From positions 372,001 through 436,000 of the forward strand of contig CAWEQI010000003.1 in NCBI GenBank assembly GCA_963811255.1: a stretch of 64,000 nt of DNA, in the 5' to 3' direction. The notes beneath the pieces were generated by a model. The model did not search any database. It was not told the DNA's origin and saw only the letters and a program-made list of their open reading frames with translations. The translations under genes and the position numbers were made by a program. Below, one piece after another: positions 56,301 through 63,676 of the stretch; position 1 is the stretch's first letter, and each line of letters opens with the position of its first letter. The DNA is from Croceibacterium_B sp963811255. GTDB taxonomy: Bacteria; Pseudomonadota; Alphaproteobacteria; Sphingomonadales; Sphingomonadaceae.

Positions 56301-56748
56301 CGCAGTTCCGCGGATACTTTTCGGGACTAAGTCGATCGGAACTGAACGGTTTGATTTGTATGACATTGCGCTGTCTCTCCTGACGCTGGAGGCCAACCTG
56401 CAGAGCCGTCTGCGCCGCCAGCCAAGTTCTTGGGAGTTGACCAGTGCGGCTGTCGAAGTGGCACGTGCCGAACCAAGCTCCGTGGGTGGTCGGTTCCTAA
56501 AAGCCTATGCGGATTTAGAAGATGCCAGCCTCGAAGAATCACTCGATCCGGAGGCTCGCTACGCCGATCAAGTCTTTCGAATCCAGGCCCGGCTTTGCGT
56601 CGATGGCTGCCAGGCATGCGTCCATCAACCGAGTGACATGATGAGCGATGGCCTGGTCGAAAGCCTGACCAGCAGACGCTTGCTTCAGAAATTTTTGCTC
56701 TCGGAAGCCGAGTTGACCGACGTTCGCCTGAACGCTGGCTCGGCGTAA
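50338..56748 (+). CDS. giant double helicase: SF1 (Dna2/Upf1-like) fused to SF2 DpdJ-like
   Basis: A 2136-residue protein. Residues 1-500 are an SF1 helicase: GPPGTGKTHLL (69-79), CIDEASQMVLG, VVVAGDDRQLPPV, FAVVSPHRAQNALI, ETVDRIQGKERDAIL and LNVAVTRART. Winged-helix-like segments follow to about 850. The second helicase has AADTGAGKTEAAALPL (about 877-892), zinc cysteines (CPEANCGGDLLL...CTQCQW), ILADEIHLY (about 1064), SATLG and SLEVGYDDPD...QRKGRGGRG. A C-terminal CVDGCQAC lies near 2086. The second half fits DpdJ. The GTG start overlaps the nuclease gene. Confidence 0.82.
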   Translation: MKKVREQILQFLREPAQFAAQAADPDIWMRGLNSFANPTIAKNSDYSLRPAQIAAWEGSSKAQASLVLGPPGTGKTHLLSWFILGYLHARKAAGLPCRVFVSAFTRNAIANLLEAVAARRALHWPDGPDLWFFGGAPAAALSSSILHHKRVDGKNAEAAVETIQDSDWLVAGGSIWSLYRMLDCGTASSADGLTAEMFDLVCIDEASQMVLGHGLMALGGLKPGARVVVAGDDRQLPPVRASREIALGDRQLGGSLYSFLKSGGVPEFPLEETFRLNGPLAVFPERKFYPGQYHSAVETKRLDLVDDWQSGLEDWESAAIDPQWPVCVLLHDGPPSATSNEFEAELATRLTQRLVDRLRNARTAGGGVAQDLWTEKFAVVSPHRAQNALIRQLLPSDLREGAFVETVDRIQGKERDAILLSYCVADAEFALAEADFIFAPERLNVAVTRARTKLILLISRRLLDAVPSDQEAMDKAEILREFVFDCRSAGSFNFTTRAGQSWPVNVRVRGFDEAQPLDEITPDPSTADAESTELTTELEVVYKAVQSAALANKRGEPTLRDVQKTLARTARVLSDLSSLHRLGLVSLRQRNGQYGEYWTVRPFEAPRVVVCVDQPSVSSRLGEVISQARRGRFSPYYDEVRDAFAWPGVEGSDLLYPIIEGFKRAGLVVLATHNNKLTIEWIETAEPEADADVVDELPALSDADFEILNDLESLEERRINFGIFEAWTSAVGLADDTGRRRADVTAAVGRLAATGWLMLADDGRIRSRMAELAREVRYVKQRFKREDADERPYLVRSLKLELRDRDKPNRKAVGLGEVLEDLAIECGDDTHAAALRGLGGALAELWSSNPTIAAFQARGLKEITRAWSGKGADAIVIAADTGAGKTEAAALPLIAAAAADTLKGIRGVRAVLTYPRVRLAANQAQRLAGYLAALAAQPGMPTVTLGLQVGQVPTSFGHLFDSDREAGWSSLGECKFTFPLFACPEANCGGDLLLVAGVGTNGADKLACTQCQWSYAGWVGSKEALRSNPPAFFLPTTNSLHQWLHDKRYGALFGDDARFAAPRAILADEIHLYSHIHGAQVGYALRRLAARAEANSVDRQSVIAIGMSATLGDPAEAWQRLIGREKVLIVRPEAGEKERSARGREYFYFIQPEVESRGQDIAGASTTIQSLMCLAHGMRRRTGSEGGFRSLVFLDSIDKVRRLHAAYGDAEEVKHLHRYRTTSFIDDTTGADRTGCCRQPHGCDAFRNGECWYFAATDVRQRRAGGRCKPGQVLKVADRPIFSGTSGKVEAQIKESDIVFATSSLEVGYDDPDITLVYQHYAPQNLASFIQRKGRGGRGADDRPITAVTLSIYSPRDSWWFRKPHEMIEPAGFDTPMNPNNHFVRRGQILSTVLDAFAQREYRTGTPTNLERPNTADFAAASDLVEAIFGPEAWVEFGDCQSLEDLWSQALSRAGGKQLSDLKSVREAVVWIPSPLFQTINLPQLDVKLNSGEPRREDIALALSTTAPGNASRRFDQVEVYWRPPADGLAPWFASEDYVGGIYKTPFGDDGSEWLKHLPLEAHRLLEGVSEKMFRPRAATLERLGKMHGVGWTSEWTAKHDGSCEKADQAAFDPRSIQHNSRASLRGFPVIKATTDMARPLPMPTLEKHVARAEWFGGDGLGGKHTGLAMARVYWGADAEVKLKGPREDPVVFSQIFSGPTPKQPMLHGYNVQTEGVRIHLNSDEIDAFLEAEEAWLEENEPVRRWHAGQMLRSFVEAGAQAAGVNSYEARRGAELLVSAAGDPELRKRLTKVLRFWDADEFASLLEDTRATLLSQHPLLSARRVEKVATTLGHDNFRDLIKRAVEATADKGQFKAYLRSALVHSLAVRFRESFLRVGRGDDRQIILHARLPAQFDTAADDIITVCESGAFGDGTTRTFVAHLDDAVAHWTNGFMSGCPNAEEDHIVRQMMHFQERHAEWRRMDPNSIDTLATIAGDLGLDPTASLPAAVPRILFGTKSIGTERFDLYDIALSLLTLEANLQSRLRRQPSSWELTSAAVEVARAEPSSVGGRFLKAYADLEDASLEESLDPEARYADQVFRIQARLCVDGCQACVHQPSDMMSDGLVESLTSRRLLQKFLLSEAELTDVRLNAGSA

Positions 56749-58390
56749 ATGGCGTACCTCGTGCCCCGCCTCGCGGCAGTCGATGGTCGAGACGCCGAGA
56801 AGCAGACCCTGGAAGCGCTTCGCCGGCATTTGCCACCTCAGTACACGATCTTTCATTCGGTCCATTGGACGGCCCTTAGTCCATCTCGGGCACTCTTCGG
56901 CGAAGCCGATTTCGTCGTTGTGAACGAAGCAGGCGCAATCCTGGTTGTCGAACAGAAGCTTGGCAAACTTGAGGAGCGCGCCGGCGGTCTAGTCAAAAGG
57001 TACAATGGGCAAGAGAAGTCTGTAGTGGCCCAGATTCACCGCACTGTGGACGGCATCCGCGACAAATTCAAAGAGCAGACGGGGCACGTAATCGACGTGG
57101 ATTACCTTCTCTTCTGCCCGCATCACAGAGTTCTGCAGGTCGAGGCCTCCGGTCTAGATCCTTCTCGGATTGTGGACGCCGGCGACGCTGAGCGGTTGCC
57201 CCAACGCATTATGGCGATTTTGCCGCAGGGTACGCCCGATCCTGCATTTGCCAGCAGAGTTTGTCGGTTCTTCGAGCAACGCCTAGATCTCATTCCAGAC
57301 ATCCACGTTCGTCATCGAGCGCAAGAACGCCACTATGCGCAAGCAGTCGGCGGCCTGGCGGAGGTGGTGAAGAATTCTAAGCGGGCATCCTTTGCGTCTT
57401 GCGGTGCGCGGAACGGCGGGTTGCGGAAAGAGCCTTGTTGCTATTGCGGCCTACAGAGATGCGGTTGATCGTGGCCGGAGACCTCTGTTGCTGTGCTTCA
57501 ATCGGGATCTGAAGGAAAAGCTTAAGGTTGCGTCCGGACCTGGTGGCACCGTCGAGACCTTCTATGGTGCGGTGGATCGAGCGCTCACAGCAATTGGCTC
57601 GCCCATCGACCACGGAAATGGCGCCGACTGGGACCGAGAAGTTGATAAGGTATTTGCCTCCGATCTTCCGGACGATTGGAGATTCGACTGTATCATCGTT
57701 GATGAAGGTCAGGATTTTACTTCCGAATGGCGAGAAATGCTCGAACTCGAGCTTTTTGGGCACAGCGCTTCCGATCGGATCTGGTTGGACGACCCCGACC
57801 AAGCCATTCAATTCGGGCAGGAAAGCAGCGACGCTGAATGGCCGCGCCAGGGCTGGACTGGCTATCGAGCTACTAAGAATTACAGGACGCCGTCTTCAAT
57901 TGCTCGGTACATCAAGTTGTTGCTCCCGTTCGAATTTCAACCAGCAAATGCGCATGCCGGTAATGATGTGGGAGTCACGCGAGTTTCAGACCGAGCCGAG
58001 ATACCGGCCGCAGTCGGTAGGATAACGAGTGGGCTGGTTAGCCAAGGCTATAGTGCCGAAGACATAGTGGTCCTGTCCTTGAAGGGTCTCTCGAGTGCCA
58101 CGCTGGCGCAGACCGACCGCTGCGGTGGTTTTAGCTTGCGACGTCCTTTGGGGACTTACGATCTTTTCGGAAATCAGGAGTGGACCGCCGGAAGGCTGAG
58201 GTTCGACACAATCCGCCGATACAAGGGGCAGCAGGACACGGCGGTTATTTTAACGGACGTCGACCGCCCGGCGGATGCTGCACAGATCCCGCAGTGGCAG
58301 CGTCTTATGTTTGCCGCGCTAACGAGGGCCACAGACCGGGTCGATATAGTGGGCGCTGGGAGCACGGCGGATTTATTGGCCGACGTGTAG
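56749..58390 (+). CDS. NERD-domain helicase, frameshifted
   Basis: The N-terminal NERD nuclease-related domain reads VDGRDAEKQTLEALRRHLP, then FGEADFVVVNEAGAILVVEQKLGKLEE. After removal of one T at 57391-57393 the frame continues into a UvrD-type helicase: LAVRGTAGCGKSLVAIAAYRDA, CIIVDEGQDFT, LWLDDPDQAI, TKNYRTPSSIA and AALTRATDRV. The total is about 547 residues. It replaces the PLD nuclease (DpdK) seen at this place in described Dpd loci. The stop at 58390 ends the long operon. Confidence 0.82.
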
Positions 58391-58567
58391 GGGCAGATCG
58401 CACTGGCATTCGATATCGTTTGGAGCGAACAGCGTGTCGCCATTGTTTGAGAGAGCAGCCCGCAATTCGCAATAGATTGCCGGCTCAGTAAGCATAACTC
58501 GGCGGTTCGCCGGGGTTTCGGCAGTGGGTCGGCAGCGGTAGCCGACCGCCGCAGGAGAGACCCTCAA

Positions 58568-59113
58568 ATGAGACGAGAAATCGAAGCTCTCGGGAGTACT
58601 GCGCCAATCGAGAGCAAGTGGCCGCATAGCGATCGCTTGGAACCAAACGCGTCTATATTGGCGCTCGAAAACCGATTGCTTGCTATGCCGCTCGAAGTCC
58701 TTCGAAGAACCTGGCAACGCCATCACCCGGCCGTGAGAATGCCTTATCAGCTCCCGCGAGATTTGCTGGTCCGCTCTATTATGTGGCAGGTTCAAGAGGC
58801 GACCTATGGCGGTCTGTCGCGTGAGACATTGCGTACGTTGGAGCGGATGGCCCATCAACTGGCCACCACCGGCACGCTCGAGATCGAACGCGAAGTGCGT
58901 CTCAAGACTGGCACTCGGCTTATCCGAGAGTGGCGAGGGCGCACGTATGTCGCTGAGGTGGTCGAGGGCGGGATCGAGTTGGACGGCAACCGGTACGCTT
59001 CGCTGTCGCATGTGGCGCGCGCCATTACTGGCGCGCGCTGGTCGGGTCCCCGGTTCTTCGGTCTGCGGCGAAATTCATTGGCAAGTGTTCAGATCGCTGG
59101 AGGACACCGTTGA
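58568..59113 (+). CDS. DUF2924 domain protein
   Basis: A 181-residue protein with the family signature GTRLIREWRGRTYVAEVVEGGIELDGNRYASLSHVARAITGARWSGPRFFGL. DUF2924 genes are nearly always directly upstream of a large serine recombinase in alphaproteobacterial elements, as here (TGATG overlap). A role as a recombination accessory factor is likely but unproven. Confidence 0.9.
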   Translation: MRREIEALGSTAPIESKWPHSDRLEPNASILALENRLLAMPLEVLRRTWQRHHPAVRMPYQLPRDLLVRSIMWQVQEATYGGLSRETLRTLERMAHQLATTGTLEIEREVRLKTGTRLIREWRGRTYVAEVVEGGIELDGNRYASLSHVARAITGARWSGPRFFGLRRNSLASVQIAGGHR

Positions 59114-60804
59114 TGCAGGACGCTGTTCATACAGTCGCAACTCCCATCACCCGTGCGGCTATCTACACGAGGGTGTCGACTGATGAAAACCTGGCGATGG
59201 AGTTCAACTCGCTCGAGGCCCAGCGTGAGGCTTGCGAGGCCTACATCACCAGCCAGCGGCATGAGGGCTGGGTTCTCCTCCCGGACCGGTACGACGATGG
59301 GGGCTATTCGGGCGGTTCGCTGAAGCGCCCCGCGCTCGAACGCCTGCTCCGCGATGTCGCCGACAGACGCATCGACACGATCGTCATCTACAAGATTGAT
59401 CGGCTTACACGATCGCTGAGCGACTTTTCGCGAATCGTCGAGACCTTCGATCAAGCGGGCGCAAGCTTCGTGTCGATCACCCAGGCCTTTTCCACGACCA
59501 CATCTATGGGACGGCTCACGTTGAACGTCCTACTTTCGTTCGCGCAGTTCGAGCGCGAAGTCGGAGCCGAGCGCGTCCGCGACAAAATTGCGAGCTCAAA
59601 GAAGAAGGGTATGTGGATGGGTGGAGTAGTGCCGCTCGGCTATGACGCCGAGGAGCGCAAGCTCGTCGTGAACGAAAGTGAAGCCGCCACCGTTCGCATG
59701 ATTTTTGCACGATATCTCAACTTGGGCTCGGCGGTGCTGCTCCAGGCGGAACTCGAGGCCCAGGGAGTCGTCTCGAAACGCCACACCTGGAAGAGTGGTG
59801 AGGAAAAAGGTGGGCAGCCTTTCACGCGCGGAGCGCTCTACAGCCTCCTTCAGAACGTCACCTATATTGGACAAGTAGCACACAAGGGCAAACGATATCC
59901 GGGACGCCACGATGCGATCGTCCCACAGGAAATGTTTGACGCTGCACAAGCGCAGCTCGAACGTAATCGCGCTCATCGCAAGCATGGCACGCGAGCCGCC
60001 ATGGCGAGCCTGCTTGCCGGGCTGCTGTTTGACAGCCGTGGAATTCGATTGTCGCCGTCGCATACAACCAAGGGCCCTCGGCGCTTCCGCTACTATGTTG
60101 CGAGGGAGAGCGAGCCAATATCTGGAAGAAAGCTGCGCGTTCCGGCAAGCACGATTGAGACTGTCGTGATCGAGCGGGTGGCGGTGTTCCTCAGAGATGG
60201 ACACGAGATCGAGCGCCTGACGGCCGGCTCTCGGAGGGATGCAGTGTCGCTTGAGGCCGCGCTGCATGGCGCGAGCGGGCTAGCGGCAGACCTGGCGAAC
60301 GGGGCCAGCGCACGCAAGCGGGAGGTTCTTCTCGCGCTTATCCGAGAGGTCAGGATAGGGGCGAATGAAGTTACGATCTCGCTCGATGCCTCGGCATTGT
60401 TCAGCTTAGCCAAGCTACCCGTGTCCACAGCTCGGGGAATTACCTTGTCGGCCTCCTGCCAATTCGTGCGGCGCTCGCGCGAGGTACGCTTGGCTGTTGC
60501 ACCGCAGTCAAAGGAGCCAGTACCGGATCCTACGCTGGTAAAGCTAATTACGAAGGCCCATGCGGCGCGCTACGCTTTGTTTGCAGCTCAAGGCGTGAGC
60601 CTTGCTGAAGTGGCGAGAACGCAAGGGCATGATCCAGGTTACTTTGCGGTGTTGGTCAAACTGGCTTACCTCGCTCCGGACATCGTTGAAGGAATTATCA
60701 CTGGCCGGCATCCTTCCCGCCTTGATCGGCAAAGGCTTGCGCGGATGCGGCAGCTACCCATGGAATGGGACGCTCAGCGGAGAATGCTCGGCTTCGCCAA
60801 CTGA
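59113..60804 (+). CDS. large serine recombinase
   Basis: A 563-residue recombinase. The catalytic Ser lies near residue 22 in AAIYTRVSTDENLA, with Arg residues of the resolvase core following (IDRLTRSLSDFSRIVETF, QFEREVGAERVRDKI). The recombinase domain starts GVVPLGYDAEERKLVVNESEAATVRMIF, and a long C-terminal DNA-binding region follows. It is the best candidate for mobilising the segment to its left. I chose the ATG at 59113 over the TTG at 59110. Confidence 0.93.
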   Translation: MQDAVHTVATPITRAAIYTRVSTDENLAMEFNSLEAQREACEAYITSQRHEGWVLLPDRYDDGGYSGGSLKRPALERLLRDVADRRIDTIVIYKIDRLTRSLSDFSRIVETFDQAGASFVSITQAFSTTTSMGRLTLNVLLSFAQFEREVGAERVRDKIASSKKKGMWMGGVVPLGYDAEERKLVVNESEAATVRMIFARYLNLGSAVLLQAELEAQGVVSKRHTWKSGEEKGGQPFTRGALYSLLQNVTYIGQVAHKGKRYPGRHDAIVPQEMFDAAQAQLERNRAHRKHGTRAAMASLLAGLLFDSRGIRLSPSHTTKGPRRFRYYVARESEPISGRKLRVPASTIETVVIERVAVFLRDGHEIERLTAGSRRDAVSLEAALHGASGLAADLANGASARKREVLLALIREVRIGANEVTISLDASALFSLAKLPVSTARGITLSASCQFVRRSREVRLAVAPQSKEPVPDPTLVKLITKAHAARYALFAAQGVSLAEVARTQGHDPGYFAVLVKLAYLAPDIVEGIITGRHPSRLDRQRLARMRQLPMEWDAQRRMLGFAN

Positions 60805-61037
60805 TCGGTCCGGTTGGGGCCATTCCGAGCCATTCGACCTGACGGGCCGTAATCCAAAAAGCTGTCTTTATTTGCAAACTGATCGTGCGTAACGGGTCTT
60901 AGCTCGAGACGAAAGCTGACCACGTCGTCATCAGATATTTGCCGTTTGAGTTCAAGTATTTGCACTGAACTTGTTGCTTATCGGGCTGCAAGCCGCGATA
61001 AATCGTCTCCGGACCTCGGCCCTGCTATAACTGCGCG

Positions 61038-62027
61038 ATGAAAACTACACCCGACGAAGCCCCGCTGGGTCGGCTCAAGGCCATTATCGACGCCTTGTGC
61101 GACCGACCGATCGACTTCTATCCTCAAGTTGACGACGCAAGCGCCATCAAGTCGTTCCCTACCCGCGATGTGATGAAGGAGTTCGGCGACCGCTCGAGGG
61201 GTTGGCTTTCACTGTCGCCAGGAGACGATCTCGATCAGGCAGTCCAACTCGCCCAGGCCAGCCTGAGTGAGGTCAAGGCGCAGACTGAATACCAGGATCA
61301 GAAGGCGACCCGGTTGCTTACCGTTGCTACATTTCTGCTAGCGCTCGCCGGCGCGCTATTTACGCGCCTCTACGACGCTTTTCCGATCCCCCTGGTGAAA
61401 AGCCTCCCAATTTGGGAGATGGTTCTGATCGGTACGACCTATCTCGGCTTCGGCCTTTTCCTCATGCTCTCGATTTTCGGCGCAATGGTCACCTATCACG
61501 CCACCCGCACGCGATTTAAATACGCGCGTGACGGCCAGGCCGTAAGTGGCACGGGCGTGCCGCGCTCCCGCCTCTTCTATCAGGGGATAATCGGAGTCCG
61601 TCCCAGTGCCTGGAGCGAGGCCTTTGTCGACGACGCCAGCGGTACGCCCAAGTTGCGAGAGGATCTCCAACAGCATTATCTTCGCGACCTTGTCGGCGAG
61701 ACCTATCTTGTCGCGTGCAAGACGGCTGACAAGCTTCGCTATCTCGATCCCGCACAGCGCCTGTTGTCGGCGGCGCTTAAGGTTCTGATAATCTGGTTCG
61801 CGCTCTTGGCCGTGCTGGCTTGTCTTTCGGTTCCAAAAGCCTCCGAGCCCACAAGCATGAAGATACTCCAGGGAGACGCGCCGCTCGCGGTGCGCGTTAC
61901 CGGGGCCCCGGTTACGGGCTTGCCGGTAGCTGACCGCACAGCGTCCACGAGCGACGCCGCGTCAGTTGCAGCGTCCACACCAGGACATACAGAGGGGACG
62001 AAGTCCCGAGTGAAAGCAGCAAGATGA
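61038..62027 (+). CDS. membrane protein with PycTM-like layout
   Basis: A 329-residue protein. A helix with QASLSEVKAQTEYQDQKATRLLTVATFLLALAG leads into the first span; a second span lies near 130-155 and a third near 242-262. The helix leading directly into two spans resembles Pycsar/CBASS transmembrane effectors, but no cyclase is adjacent. It overlaps the HAD gene by ATGA. The effector idea is tentative. The 230 bases before it (60805-61037) hold no gene. Confidence 0.6.
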   Translation: MKTTPDEAPLGRLKAIIDALCDRPIDFYPQVDDASAIKSFPTRDVMKEFGDRSRGWLSLSPGDDLDQAVQLAQASLSEVKAQTEYQDQKATRLLTVATFLLALAGALFTRLYDAFPIPLVKSLPIWEMVLIGTTYLGFGLFLMLSIFGAMVTYHATRTRFKYARDGQAVSGTGVPRSRLFYQGIIGVRPSAWSEAFVDDASGTPKLREDLQQHYLRDLVGETYLVACKTADKLRYLDPAQRLLSAALKVLIIWFALLAVLACLSVPKASEPTSMKILQGDAPLAVRVTGAPVTGLPVADRTASTSDAASVAASTPGHTEGTKSRVKAAR

Positions 62028-62806
62028 GCGACCCGTTGCGCGACGGAGCGCCGGTCGTGTTCGTTGATGCCGACAACACATTGTGGGACACGGACGAAGT
62101 TTTTGCAGCGGCACAACTCGGCCTCCTCAATCGAATGGAAGCCCTGGCTGGAACGGCTGCATTAATCGACGACCGGCTGGGTTACGTCCGTGCGATCGAC
62201 CAGGACCTTGCCAGCAGTCATCACGAAGGCCTGCGCTACCCGCCCCACCTTCTCGCCAATGCCCTTGGCCTTGCGCTGAGTGGTCAGCCGGCGCGGTCGG
62301 CGACGCGCGCGGCCTATCTTGGTGCCACGCGACCAGCGATTCCTAAGGACGACGTCCAAAGAGCAGTTGACGATTACCTGGTGGCGCTCCGTCGGCGTCC
62401 GGCGCTGCGCCCTGGAGTGGCGCAGGGCATGGCCGATCTCCACCGCGCCGGCGTCTTGCTGTTGATTGTTTCGGAATCCGCGCGGGCAAGGGTGACGGCG
62501 ACCGCTAAAGCGCTCGGGCTCGCTGGCCATTTTTCGCGGATCATAGAAGGCGTGAAGCGACCAGAGCTTTACACGCGGATTCTTCGCCTCACCGGGTCCC
62601 CGGCAAACGCCTATATGATTGGCGATCAACTCGATCGCGACATCGAACCGGCGAAAAAGGCTGGCCTCACCACGGTCTATTTCCCAAGCAGCTTCACGCC
62701 ACGTTGGGCACCCTCGGAAGAGCGAGTAAGGCCGGACTTCCGGATCGCGAACTTTTGCGAGGTTGTCGACATCGCGCTTAATCGTGTTGGACGGGTAGTT
62801 GGTTGA
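62024..62806 (+). CDS. HAD-superfamily phosphatase-like hydrolase
   Basis: A 260-residue protein with all four HAD motifs: VFVDADNTLWDTD (nucleophile Asp), LLIVSES (motif II Ser), GVKRPELY (motif III Lys), and MIGDQLDRDIEPAKKAG (motif IV). The C1-type cap lies between motifs I and II. The substrate is unknown. Translational coupling to the membrane protein suggests the two act together. Confidence 0.85.
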   Translation: MSDPLRDGAPVVFVDADNTLWDTDEVFAAAQLGLLNRMEALAGTAALIDDRLGYVRAIDQDLASSHHEGLRYPPHLLANALGLALSGQPARSATRAAYLGATRPAIPKDDVQRAVDDYLVALRRRPALRPGVAQGMADLHRAGVLLLIVSESARARVTATAKALGLAGHFSRIIEGVKRPELYTRILRLTGSPANAYMIGDQLDRDIEPAKKAGLTTVYFPSSFTPRWAPSEERVRPDFRIANFCEVVDIALNRVGRVVG

Positions 62807-62816
62807 CGGCGTGCGG

Positions 62817-62905
62817 CGCCACGTCTCTCCCTGCCATCGCTAGGGAGCTGAACGAGCGAGGCACCCCAGCTCCGTGCGGAACCTCCTGGCAAGGCTGGCC
62901 GCGTA
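62817..62905 (+). pseudogene. remnant of a serine recombinase C-terminal part
   Basis: The frame from 62818 reads ATSLPAIARELNERGTPAPC then GTSWQ. This matches the segment of serine recombinases in which a conserved (A)IAxELNxRGxPTPxG precedes the end of the recombinase domain. No start, catalytic domain or continuation is present. It is a scar of an earlier element. Confidence 0.6.
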
Positions 62906-63038
62906 GGTTTTCGCGTCCGGACGCGATGCCCTGCTTTTTTCATCCCGCGAGCTGCCGCCGGACACCCTAGGGCGCCTTCCGTTGTCCCTGGCACACACGA
63001 GTGTTAGCTAGGCGGCTCGGCAAGGGGAGGACGGGGCC

Positions 63039-63386
63039 TTGGAACTTGCGATGATATTCGCGCTGGGGATGCTCCTGTCAGCGATGAGCGGGCGCACCAC
63101 GTTGCTCGCGACCAGGGGCAAGGTCAGTCGGTCGCTGAATGCCGCCAACGCGGTGCGAGATGTGGTCGGCACCGTTGCAGGCCTATGCTTTTGGGTGCTG
63201 ATCGTTTGGGGCTTCTCTGCCCTTAATTGGTATGTCGCTCTGCCAACGATCCTGGTGGCCGGGATTGCTGGCGGAATGGTAGTCAGTCCGGCGACGTTCG
63301 CCTTTTTCCACCGCGTCGAGCCGCTTCTTGATGTCGCGACCCTGGGGGTCACCGGCTGGCTGTGGGCGGCCCATTGGCCCTACTGA
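63039..63386 (+). CDS. small multi-span membrane protein
   Basis: A 115-residue protein with three or four hydrophobic spans: MIFALGMLLSAMSG at the N-terminus, GTVAGLCFWVLIVWGFSAL, VALPTILVAGIAGGMVV, and LLDVATLGVTGWLWAAHW. I recognise no family. GGGGAGG-like sequence lies about 10 bases before the start. It converges with a zinc-finger gene. Confidence 0.55.
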   Translation: MELAMIFALGMLLSAMSGRTTLLATRGKVSRSLNAANAVRDVVGTVAGLCFWVLIVWGFSALNWYVALPTILVAGIAGGMVVSPATFAFFHRVEPLLDVATLGVTGWLWAAHWPY

Positions 63387-63658
63387 CCGCGCCAGGATCG
63401 CGCCAGCCCTATGGGGTTCCTTCGGGAGCCTCTAGGGGCAGCAGCTCGTACGCGGAAGTCGTTGCCGCCGCACTCCCCGCAGTGAAGATGCTGCGGCAAC
63501 TCCGAGAGCTTCGCCCAAAAACCGCCGCACCTGCGGTTCATAAGGCCCCGCAGCTCCATGACGTCGGGTTCCGCCGTGTGGCCGCACTTGCAGATTAGCC
63601 GCAGCCTCTTGCCCTCCCGCGTGAGGCAGGAGAGTGTTTCAATCTTGCGGTAACCCAC
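63380..63658 (-). CDS. small zinc-ribbon protein
   Basis: A 92-residue protein with two Cys pairs: ICKCGHTAEPDVMELRG and HCGECGGNDFRV. The spacing suits a zinc-ribbon-like fold. Similar short CxC/CxxC proteins are common in alphaproteobacterial islands, without a known activity. It overlaps the 3' end of the membrane gene by seven bases, tail to tail. Confidence 0.6.
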   Translation of the reverse strand: MGYRKIETLSCLTREGKRLRLICKCGHTAEPDVMELRGLMNRRCGGFWAKLSELPQHLHCGECGGNDFRVRAAAPRGSRRNPIGLARSWRGQ

Positions 63659-63676
63659 ACATGCCCCCGGAAGGCC

